Source: Archegozetes longisetosus
Lineage: Eukaryota > Arthropoda > Arachnida > Sarcoptiformes > Trhypochthoniidae
Reading direction: 5' to 3'
NCBI GenBank assembly: GCA_018873245.2
Contig: JAEMBT020000008.1
Span: forward strand, 8,338,238 to 8,402,237
DNA: 64,000 nucleotides
Shown here: piece by piece, positions 25,401 through 37,400 of the stretch
How positions within the stretch are numbered: the first letter of the stretch is position 1
How the letters are laid out: the number at the start of each line of letters is the position of its first letter
Translations under genes and position numbers: made by a program
The notes under the pieces: model-generated
What the model was told of the DNA's origin: nothing
What the model saw: only the letters and a program-made list of their open reading frames with translations
The model's database searches: none

Positions 25401-28400
25401 CAATTGAGCTACATTTTGAGAGATGCGAATAGATCACTGCACGCGGCTGTTGTCAGAAATCCATGGAAGACTCCGGAAGGCAGTATTTACAATTTCATAA
25501 GGATGGAATTCAGACTTAATCGCGGCGAAAATGCAAATCCAATTACTGTTTCTCTTACTCCAACTCAATTTCAGTGGATAATGCATCAAATTGAGAAACG
25601 TTCAATTTCTCAGGAAGTTCCAGGTGAAAAAGAAGGCAAATACATCTGCTTCGAACGACCCAGTAATATCTATCAAAGCATTGTCGTAAGCATAATTGAT
25701 CGAAATGCTAAATTTGGTATCTTGATCGATGAACAAGAACAAGGCATGCTTCAGCATTTTGCCAAAATTCTTATATTCGTAATGGAATACCAATCAGCTA
25801 AAGATGAGAAAATGCAAGAATTGGTGAAGTTAATCTACTCTTCAGTCGTGGCAGAAAAAGTCAGAATGATTATTAAGCAAAGATGTAACGGATGTAAAGA
25901 AGAAAGTCTTGTTTATGACGAGCATGATTGCAAGAAAGAACTTGTGGAGGAGGAGTTGCTTGATCTGTTGATGCAAAATCTGAATAACAGCGAAGCGAAA
26001 AAATGTTTTAACGAATTGTTTGAGTATTACTCTAAACTACTAAACCTTAATGAAGTTCTTGGTCAGGAGGCAAAATATAAGCTACTTCCGACTATGATCG
26101 AAAAGCCTGAACAACTACTCGATGCCGTGAAACAAAGCTATGGATTTAAAGATCCAACTTGGAAATCTAAGGTCATTGGATGCCTGAATCAAAGGAAACG
26201 AGAATTGGATGAATTTGAGGCACTTTCCAGATGTGTAGAAGAACAAGAAGAGGAACCGAATGAGAAGCGTCCTCGCATTTAAGTTGAATGAATTCATTGG
26301 AGAAGCATTTTGAAAAATTAATTTTATCTCTTATGATTAGTTCATAATTTTTTATATTCAGAACATTATATCAATTGATTTTCTATTCCTTATCAATTAT
26401 AATTTTATTAGTATATTCGATTAGATTAGAAAGCATTTTTAATGATTAAATAAAAAATATATTAAACATTGCTTCATGTACGCCTTTAAATATAACTTGA
26501 ATGCGCATGTGTGGTCTACCACTCGGTTCACCGTATTGTCGGTTAGAATTGTAAGTCATTTTGAAAAATGTCTTTGCCGGGTGAATTTCGTATAGACTGG
26601 GAAATAATTGATAGATATGAAGGTTTCAGTCGTAGATTCGGAATGAAAACTTATAATGCTAAAGTTAAATGTACTTACAATACTGGAAATAATGAAATAA
26701 ACATTGAAAGTGTTATAATTCAATTGGAAATTACTTTGAATTCTATTATACATCGACTACTGAGAGCGGCAAAAGACGACGACTATGTTCGAATTGCGCT
26801 TCGCAATCAGTCTCTCGACTACGATATCTTCACACCTTTCAGAAGGATACAAGATTTTACAAGTGAAACTCTTTTGAATGAAATCATAAAAGTCAGTCAG
26901 TCAAAAGAGATTTTCTGATGAACGGTTTGATAGAAGTTGACATAATACATGTTCGACAAAACGGAGTTGGCGGATCAAGAAATAGATATAATTTGATCAA
27001 TATTGGGAAGTGGAGACAAAATTCTAAAAACTTGTTCAAACAGTTAGTGATGGTTATTGTGTTGCGCGCTCAATTGTTGTTGCTAAAGCATATGAAGACG
27101 GTATCAAAGGTTTAGAATGGAGAAGAATTAGAGCTGATTTGAGACAAATTCAGTATAAAAGAGCTGTAGAATTGTGTAAAAAAGCTGAGGTGACTGTCAC
27201 AGATACTGGCGTAAAGTTTGAAGATTTCAGTAAGTTTCAAAATGTTTTATCGCCCGAATACCAACTTGTAGTTGTGACAGCATCAAAATCTTATTATTAT
27301 GTTGGACCTCAAGCAGAAAAGCAACTTTATCTGTTCATGTCGGAAAATCATTGTGATGCACTATTGAGCATTAGGGCTTTTCTTGGTTGCGATCATTTCT
27401 GCAAAAAGTGTTTGAAGGGTTTCACTGGTAGAACGAGTCACTGTTGCGACGGAATATGCAAATACTGTTATGATACAAATCAATGTAGAACTGGAGTGAC
27501 ACTAGTTAGGTGCAATGAATGCAACCGAGAATTCGCAAATGAAGTCTGCTTCAAAAAGCATAAGGATAAAACGAAAATTTGTCCTAAAATATGGAAGTGC
27601 AGTCATTGTTCAAAAACTTTAAAAACAAAAGTTCATCACTGTGGGAAGTACAAGTGCCGGATTTGTAAAGTTCTGGTTCCTTTTTCTGGACATCATTGTT
27701 TCATTATGTCGAACGACAAGATCAAAATAATGAAAGAAGATCAGTTACCCAAGATTTTTATATTTTACGATTTCGAGAGCCAACAAATACCACAGAAAAT
27801 GAATGAGTATATACACAAACCAAATTTATGTGTCGTCAACGTTACCTGTGACGAGTGTTGGGACCCAGAATCGAGAGATAGAAAGAATATTTGGTGTCAA
27901 TTCTGTGGCAAAAAGGAATATGTGTTCAAAGGATCGAATACTGTGAGAGATTTCAACATATTCATTTTTGAAACTTATGCTAATTTTGTCAAAGAGAAAA
28001 AGATGTACATGAAACTGAAATCAGACATTAAAATATATGTAATTGCTCATAACAGTAGAGGATACGATTCTCAATTTATACTAAAACATTGTGTGAACAA
28101 TAGAATGACTCCTAGTGTAATAAGGAAAGGAACTAAAATTCTCTCAATGAGAATTAAAAACATAAAGTTTATAGATTCGCTCTCATTTCTACCGATGCCT
28201 CTCAGGAAACTTCCTCAGACTTTTGGTTTGGAATCTCAAGTAGAAAAAGGTGTTTTTCCGTTTTACTTCAATAAGCCTGGTAACGAAAATTATGTTGGTG
28301 AATGGCCGGCAATCGAGTATTATGATGCTGATTACATGATCGAAAAAGAAAGAGAAAAATTTCTTGAATGGTACGATGAGCAAAAACATAAAGAATTCAA

Positions 28401-31400
28401 ATTCGATTCGGAAATATTAAAATATTGCAAATCCGATGTTGATATATTAATGAGATGTATGATGACATTTAGACAGATATTCCAAAGTGTGTCAGAAATC
28501 GATCCACTTTGTCGTTCAATAACGATTGCTCAGAGCTGTATGGAAGTATTCAAGACTAATTATCTCAAACCAAATCAGATAGCTATTTATCCTCCTAATG
28601 GATATGAACCTAGAAGAAAGTCGTCATATGTAGGAAGTGCATGGCTCGATTATGTAGAACAAACTGAGAAGGTTTTTATCAGACGAGAAATAAAAATTGG
28701 CAGATATTACGTCGACGGATTAATTGAAGATCAGAAGAAGATATTTGAATTTTACGGAGATTTGTGGCATGGATGTAGAGAATGTTATCCAACGAAGCGA
28801 TCAACTATACACAACCCTTTCAATGGTCTTTCAATGGAATATTTATACCAACAGCTCGAGCAGAAAGAAGAGTACTTGAAGACCCGAGGCTATCAACTGA
28901 TAACTATGTGGGAATGCAAATTGAAATCAATGAGAAAGAAAGATAAGGCTTTGGATAATTTTTTCATTGATCATGTCAATCATTTGAAGGATAAAAAGCA
29001 GAGACCACCATTAGATCCTCGAGATAGCTTTTTCGGAGGTCGATGTAACGCATCAAAATTATATCATTGTTGCGATGGAGATGAAAAAATATTTTATATG
29101 GATTTTACTTCTCTTTACCCATACGTTGTAAAGAGAAAAAGTATCCTATTGGTCATCCAATTAGAATAGTCAAAGATTTCGATACGAATATTTCCCATTA
29201 TGATGGTTTTATATTCTGCAAAATTTTACCGCCAACCAATCTATATTTCGCTGTTTTACCGGTCCGATTGAGAAATAGATTAATGTTTCCCTTGTGCTAC
29301 AAATGTGCTCAGACAGAAAAATTGGACAAGTGCGATCATAGCGATGATGAAAGAAGTATAGTAGGCACATGGACTACAATGGAAATAAAGAAATCTTTGG
29401 AGAAAAATTATAAAATTATAGAAGTCTATGAAGTCTGGCATTTTCCTGAGCTAAAGCCTCAGAATCTAAATGATACTGGCCTATTCACAGACTTCATAAA
29501 TGCGTATATAAAGTTAAAAGTTGAAGCTAGCGGCTGGCCAAGGAATGACATGACTGACACAGAAAAAGACGACTATATCAAACTGTATGAAGAAAAAGAA
29601 AATATCAAATTAGATAAAGATTGTATCAAATATAACCCGGGAATGAGAGCTCTAGGAAAACTAGTTGTCGTCAGCTTTTGGGGTAAATTCGGACAGAGTT
29701 ATAACCTGAATAAAACTCAATACATTACAGAACCACAAGAATTTTTAAACTACTATCAGATAATACTGTTTCCGTAACCGATGCTCTACTGATTTCTGAT
29801 GAGACACTACAAGTTACTTTCGAGAAGGAAGAAAATTACATTGAATCTCCGTCTCATTCTAGTATTTTTATTGCATCTTGGGTCACTTCATATGCAAGAC
29901 TTGAATTGTTTGAATTGCTTGATAAATTGAAAGAAAGGATTTTGTACTTTGATACAGACTCTATAATATTCTACGCTCGACCACGTGATTATATTCCCGA
30001 AACGGGGGAATTCATAGGTGACTTGACTAATGAAATAACAACACCGGAAGAACCGGATGCTTATATAACAAAATTTGCCTCGTGTGGAAGTAAAAATTAC
30101 GCCTACGAAGCTTATTATCCAAATTCAGGCATAAGGAAATACTTTTGCAAAGTGAAAGGCTTATCACTGAATTTTATAGCTTCCAATATTGTCAATTTCG
30201 AAGCCATGAAGCGTCTGATAGATGATGCGATAAGACATCAAAGGAGTATCCGTGAAAATAACGATGATCAAAGTAAAGTAGCAGCAGGAGGAGCACCACC
30301 ACCACCACCACCTCCACCACCGTCACCAATCGTACTGGACGTACCACAGAAAACTATAACTGTTTCACCGTTTCTCGAGCTGATGACAAAGGAAATTAGG
30401 AAAAAATATCGATTCGTTTACGATAAAAGGATAATAAAACCGCATGATTATACAACAATTCCTTTTGGTTATAGATAGTCGGCCCGGCATATGCCTTCGG
30501 CATAGTATATGGCGAAGCCATAGTGTATGGCGTAGCCATAATATACGGCTACGCCGTATGATTTTTTGTTGTTTCAATATATTCTCATAGATGTCAACAG
30601 ATATTACTTTTGTATAGATTTTGCGCAAAAAAAATTGGAAAATGCTTGGACGTTCGGCGTTCAATCGACTTGTATCATTTAGTTCTCACTATCGTGTACG
30701 AGAACGAGCATGTCAGCTGAATACATCAGACACGAGTTACTACGACATCATTCTGTCAGAGCTAGTACTTTTCAGAGTTGGAATCATGGCAATATTGACT
30801 ATCACAGATTGGTGTCTGCTGGATTTTATTACGAATCTCACAGGGATGAAATCATTTGCTTCAGCTGCAACATCAGGATCCCCGGTTCGGTTTCATCAAC
30901 ACATCCGTTTTTGATGCATCGATCACAATCACCAAATTGTCCATTTCTCAAAGGAATTGATCTTTCCATCAATCGTTTGGCTCTTGAAGTTCACCAACTC
31001 CGTTGGCAGTTTCACTTGCTCCTTCGAGAGAAATCAGAAATCTTGAAGAAAATTTTGATTCCGTTGTTTCATGCGATTTAGAAAGACCTCCGACTAGAGA
31101 AATTAGAAGACCTCATTTTTCGGGAAACGGAAGTTTGCAAGAAATTGAAGCCTATTACAAGTCGCCAATTAAGATTCCAGCTACTGATAGGCCTAATTCA
31201 ATCATTTCTATTGAAAGTTTCTTTCAAATGATGAAAAATAGAAACAGAAGATTGGAATCCTTTCGTGTTAATGAATGGCCTCTCACAGCTCCACACCCTG
31301 AAATTATGGCAGAAGCAGGATTTTTCTATTGTCTACTCAATGATCACGTTCAATGTGCTTTTTGTCGATGTGTCATTGGTGGATGGAATAGAGAATCGGA

Positions 31401-34400
31401 TCCATTTGAAGTTCATCGAGAAATATTTCCACAGTGCCAATACATTCAACAAATTCTATCCAGTGATGTTCAAATAATTGCGGAATTTGAAAACAAACGC
31501 CACGAATCCCGAAATTCAATTACTTTGGAAAGTAGCCTGGTGTGTAAAATCTGTTTCGATAACGAAGTTTCTGTGAGATTCAACTGTAAACATGTTGTGA
31601 CATGCAAAGACTGCTCTGTTAGACTTATTCATTGTCCTATTTGTCGCTCTCTCATAAAGAGGCGTTACGATGTAATTTTGAGCTAAAATTTTTGAGCTAA
31701 TAAAACTTATTTAGAATTTTACAAACGGTCTTATTCATTATCTGAAGATGAACGAAAACATCAACTCAAAGTTTCTTAAATTTAGACATCCTTTCACGTG
31801 TATTGTTTCAGGACCAAGCTTTAGCGGAAAGACTATTCTTGTAAGAAGAATACTCAAGAATTATAAGGATTCTTTCGAAATTGATGTCAAAGATAAATTA
31901 AAAGTGATATGGTGCTATGGACAGTATCAAAATTTATACAAAGAATCAATTAGTGATGATGTTGACGTGAAGTATTTTGATTATTTGATAAAGCCCGAAG
32001 AAGTTTTGCTTCTGAAACCTCACATAATTGTGATTGATGATATGATGACTGAAATGACGAAAAGTTCCGAAATGAGTGATCTATTTACAAAAGGGAGTCA
32101 TCACTTGAATGTTAGCGTCTTCTTTATAGTGCAAAATATTTTTCATCAAGGAAAAGAGATGAGAAATATCAACCTGAATAGTCAATACATGATTCTAATG
32201 AAAAGCTTCAGGAATAGCAGCCAAATAAAGCATTTAGAATATCAAATTTTCGGCGAAAAGACTAAAACATTCCAGAAAATTTTTGCTGATGCAACCTCGA
32301 AGCCTTTCAGCTACTTGTTAATTGATTTGAAACCTGACACACCAGACGAGTTTCGCTTTCGTACAAGAATCACAGAGGAGGAACTACCGCCGGAACTTAA
32401 GATCAGGACGCGTTTTGCGCCCCATTACTATGTTAGGAAAGAGTGATTCGTTTTTCAAGATATAAATTCACGAAGAAGTTAAATATTTGCTTATTTAAAA
32501 GGTAATCATTGAACAGTCAACTTCGTAGAAAATGTCCAAATCGGTGAAAAGGACTATAGACTTTTTGACTTTATTAGCAAAAATCAAAGACCCTAAGAAG
32601 AGAAATTTGATACTTAAAGAGATAAGTAGTGATAAAGTTTTGTTCAATTCTCTTTCAGAATTGGCTCACAATTATATTAAAGGGAATATTCCGGTCAAAT
32701 CTACTCAAAAGAGAAAATTGAAACGTCACGCAAGAGTACTTAAAGCTTTGGATTGCCCTAAAACGGCAAAGTGTGCTTCCAAGAGGAAAAAAGTTATTGA
32801 GCAAACTGGTGGTATATTACCAATTCTAATACCGGCTGCTGCTGCTGCATTAGGTCATCTTTCAGGAGCAATTATTAGAAAAGTTATGAAGTAAAATGAG
32901 TGTTAGAAAAATGGTTGCGATGCCTGCTGAATTGGAGAGTGTAAATATCGTTGAGAGTGATTCTGTAAAAGCCAATGAATCAGGGGCTGGAATTAGTTTA
33001 CCTACAAGTGAACAGAATGCTCGTATTGCCAGTAGTAGCAATACAAAACGACCAAAGAAAATTATAACTCAGACTAATAAAATTATTAATATTATGAAGA
33101 TTCTACTCAAACTGGCGAAAATCAATGCGTACGATATTGTTGGTAGAGTGAGAAACAAGAGCGGAGATTTCGTTAAAGACAGTGATTTAGTAGCTTTAAT
33201 CAGTCATGCAATGACTGATGGAAAATTTCTTGCGGGACAAAATGAATTTGTATCATTGTTGCACGAAGCCAAAGTTGAACCAGAACTCATTATCAATGAG
33301 AACATTAAAATGAAATTATTGAATATTTATAATAATATAAGTAATAATGCGGATGACGATTATATAAATTTATCAGATGTTACAAAACCTATAATTCGAC
33401 CTAAGATACAGAATAGAGAAGGGACGACGAATAAAGACGAGAGAAAATCTTGAAACGAAGGCGCATGCGTGAAACTGATGTAAAAAGTTCAGAAGAAGAA
33501 GATAGTCCGGTCAAAAGAAGAAGAAAAACTTGGGAAACATTTGATGTTAACAGTGACGACAACGAAAATTTGAATAAGAGAAATTTCGATTTACCAGTAA
33601 ATTGGGAATCAGAACCTCACGAATAAAATATGGACGACTTTACTGAATATCTTGATAAATTATATTATGACTTGAAACATCCTGCTTCGTACGGAAGTGC
33701 AGAGACTTTGTTCAAGTTTGCTAAAATTAAATTTCCAACATTAAAATTAAGTGACGTGAACAAGTGGCTATCGGGTCAAATTTCTTATACTTTGCATCGT
33801 CCAGCAAGAAAAACTTTGTACGAAATAAGATTTATGTGAGTCATATTGATGAGCAGTTTCAAGCGGATTTAGTCGATATGCAAGAATTTTCTAGACAAAA
33901 TAGAGGATACAAATATCTTTTAACAGTAATTGATTGTCTAAGCAAATATTTATGGGTTTTCCCATTGAAATCAAAGTCTTCGACTAGTATAATTGAGTGT
34001 TTCAAAAAGATTTTCCGTGAAAGAAAGCCAATGAAAATTCAAACGGATAGAGGAAAAGAATTCAATAATGCTGAATTCAAATCGTTCTGTCAATCTATGA
34101 AGGTAAAATATTTTACCTCTCAAGACGTTAAAATCAAATGTAGCGTGATTGAACGAGTTAATAGAACTTTGAAAGATAAAATGTTTCGCTACTTCACAGC
34201 ACAAGGAACAAGAAACTATATAGATATACTCGAAGACTTGGTTGATTCTTATAATAAGAGATGGCACAGATCTATAAAAATGAGGCCGATAGATGTAGAT
34301 GAATCGAATGAAAGGCTGGTATTCCAAAACTTATATGGCGTGAAAAGTTTGAAAGAAATTTATTTTAAGAAACAACGTGAAAAAAATCAGTTGAACATTG

Positions 34401-37400
34401 GAACTACAGTAAGAAAGAAGTATGATTTATCGAAATTCGATAGAGGATATTATCCCAATTGGACAGATCAAACTTTTACAGTAGCTGAAAACTTGAGAAA
34501 ACTTGGAAAAGCGCAATATACAATAAAAGATTTCAAAGGTTCTGAATCAGATAGACGCTATTATCGAGAAGAATTACAACCTGTGAGTGCTGGAATTGCT
34601 TATCGTGTTGAAAAAGTAATCCGAAAACGAGTAAGAAACAATATTCTCGAATATTTTGTAAAATGGATGAATTATCCTCAGAGCGAGAATTCATGGATTC
34701 CAGCAAAAGATCTCTTCAAATTGCACGAGAAGACGTCATGAAAACTGAGAATTCTGAGGGTTTCAGGCAAAAGAATAATATTGGCTGGTTCACTGATTGT
34801 TCCACTCCCACTGCGAACGAAGTAATATATTTATCTCAAGTTATTGTCATACTTGTGGTAATGGTAACTTCTTTGTATAATCTAAGCATGAAAAAAGGTG
34901 ACGAAAGTTTATGGACCGCCTTGCTAACGAGTTGTCTAGGCTATATGTTACCGAACCCAAAAATAAAAAGAAATTCCAACCATAGTGATAATCATTCTCC
35001 GTCATGAAACCATGCATGAAGGTTGGCTTTCTAATATTTGAAATTTTTGCTTTGTCTATTGTATTGGTTTTTCTTATTGTAAAATTCAATATAAGTTATA
35101 ATAATAAAAGAAATTTGAAAAGTTTTTGTGGTGTAGAAAATTACTCGGACTTCACAATGGATACTGCAAATGATTCGTTTTATATTCATCTATTCAGCAA
35201 TGTTGAAAGTCCTCAAAGTCATAGGAATAATACAGTTGCAAATTTTGTAACTAAACTTCCCGAGAAAATAAAATTGAATTCTGAATGGGAAGTTGGATTA
35301 GCGGAAATGAGTTACACTAAATCATGGTTCAACATAAGGTCTGATTATAATTTAAGTATATTTTCGAATAAAGGAGAATATTTCCATACAGATGAAGCAA
35401 TACTTCGAAAAGGATATTATCCTTCTATTGACCTATTGATTTCAGAAATAAACAAAAAGCTTAGAAATTTTGGAAAAATCATTTTCAAAGATGTGATGAA
35501 AAGAGCACCATCGTTGAGATACGATCCTATTTATAACCGATTATTCATAATAAATGGAATATCTGTCAAGAACGACTCTTTTTCTATCCAGCACTCCCTG
35601 AAGAACTGGAGCTCATGCTAGGATTAAGAAATGAAACCACTGGAGGGCTTATTTCCTATTTTCATGATGAAGAAAGTGGAAAACTTTTAGCAGATAATGA
35701 AGTCAAATTGAATCGTAATATTTCATATGATAATCCATCGGGTGATAACGTTTACCCGGTAGAATTCGAGGCTCCGTTCCCAGTTCAATTCAATGTTAGT
35801 GAGCTTCATATATTGGTTTACTGCTCTATAGTCAAACCTGTTTTGACCGGGAATATGCAGACTAATTTATTACGTCAGGTGGAAATCCCTCGGAAGATTA
35901 AATTTGGTGAACAGTGTCTTTTGCGTTTCTTGGAACCTTTTACCATTCAATTGTTAGTCATGAATTTGATACCATTGAAATCGATATAAAAGACGACATC
36001 GGGGAAACTATTCCATTTGATTTTGGCCGTTCAACTGTGACACTCCATTTCCGTAAAAGACCAAAAGATGGGCTCAAATCCCTTCACAACCTATTACGTT
36101 AACCAAGCAGGATCTGGCATTGCAGGATATTCTGGCGTAAGATACCAAAAAGGGCATGGTTTTTCGGTCGCCTCCTTTCTGGAGCTGTTATGCCTATCCT
36201 CAAATATCTTGGTAAAAAGCTTTAAATACAGGTATAAATATTGGTACAGACTTACTTCAAGGAGACAATTTCAAGACAGCAATGAAGAAGAGACTTAAAA
36301 ACACAGGTCTAGATATCGCAGAAGATGCATTAGAAAAAGTGCGGAACTTTAGACAAAGCGGGTCTGGCAGAAAGAGAAAAGTGCTCGGAAACGGATATCA
36401 AATATAAAGAACGTCAAAAGAAGAAAGCCTTCATTGTTACAACTGCGAGCGTTGGCAGAAGGTCGCAAAGCTCTTGAAAAAGAAGAATTATCAAAAGAAA
36501 TAAGAAATCGAAATTGTCTTTATTTGAATAATGTCTATTGTAAGTGAAGCCTCGCCTGTTGTTACATTACCAGAACTTGATTTGTATGCATTGCCTGCTG
36601 TACAAACATCAGTAGAGTCTACAATTCAAACTGATCACAGACCGATAAGTGCATTAAATTCTGGTGGACATATTGAATTTGTGGTTCCAACGTCTGCTAA
36701 TGAATATATCATCCCGAAGGAAATACATTTAAACGTTCAACTGAGAATAATCCTTTCAAAGACAGATAAGTCGGAAGTAGTGGCAAACGATTGGAACAAT
36801 GTTTCTATTGTAAATAATTTTATGAATTCCCTGTGGCAACAAGTCGACTGTTTCATTGGAGATACACAGATTACAACATCTTTACAAACTTATTCTATAA
36901 AATCTTATATTGAAACAATGATTGGATTCAGCAACGATTCTAAAAAGTCTTTCCTATCCGGTGCAGGATGGTTTAGTGATGAATTGTGGGATACTCCACA
37001 CAAGCCTAATACGATGAGAACGAAATATATAAAGCATGTTAGCCCTAGCGGCGTATTGCCCGATAAAGACAGAGAAATTTCAACAGGAAGAATTTATGAC
37101 CTTTATGGCAAACTGAACTTAGATATAGCATTCCAAGGACGGGCTATACTTGGTGGCTGCAAAATAAGAATTAAATTGGTGCCAAATCCTGTCGAATTTT
37201 ACATGATGTGCTCTGATGATAAAATTGTTCCGAGGACCGAATTTATTGAAGTCTCACTCAATCTCTCCAGAGCTAGAGTGAGTCAAGATATTGTGTTTGC
37301 ACATCATAAAGCTCTGGAAATAACTCCTGCTAGATATCCTATAACAAGATCTCCGGTGACTACAACGACAATTAATGCTGGTACTCTAAATACTTCACTT

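Noticed and set aside
26568..36225. Programmed -1 ribosomal frameshifting as the cause of the breaks
   Set aside because: All breaks do shift in the -1 direction, but there are eleven across seven genes and most lack a proper slippery heptamer. Intact homologous genes in Polintons do not use it. Consensus error or recent loss is simpler.
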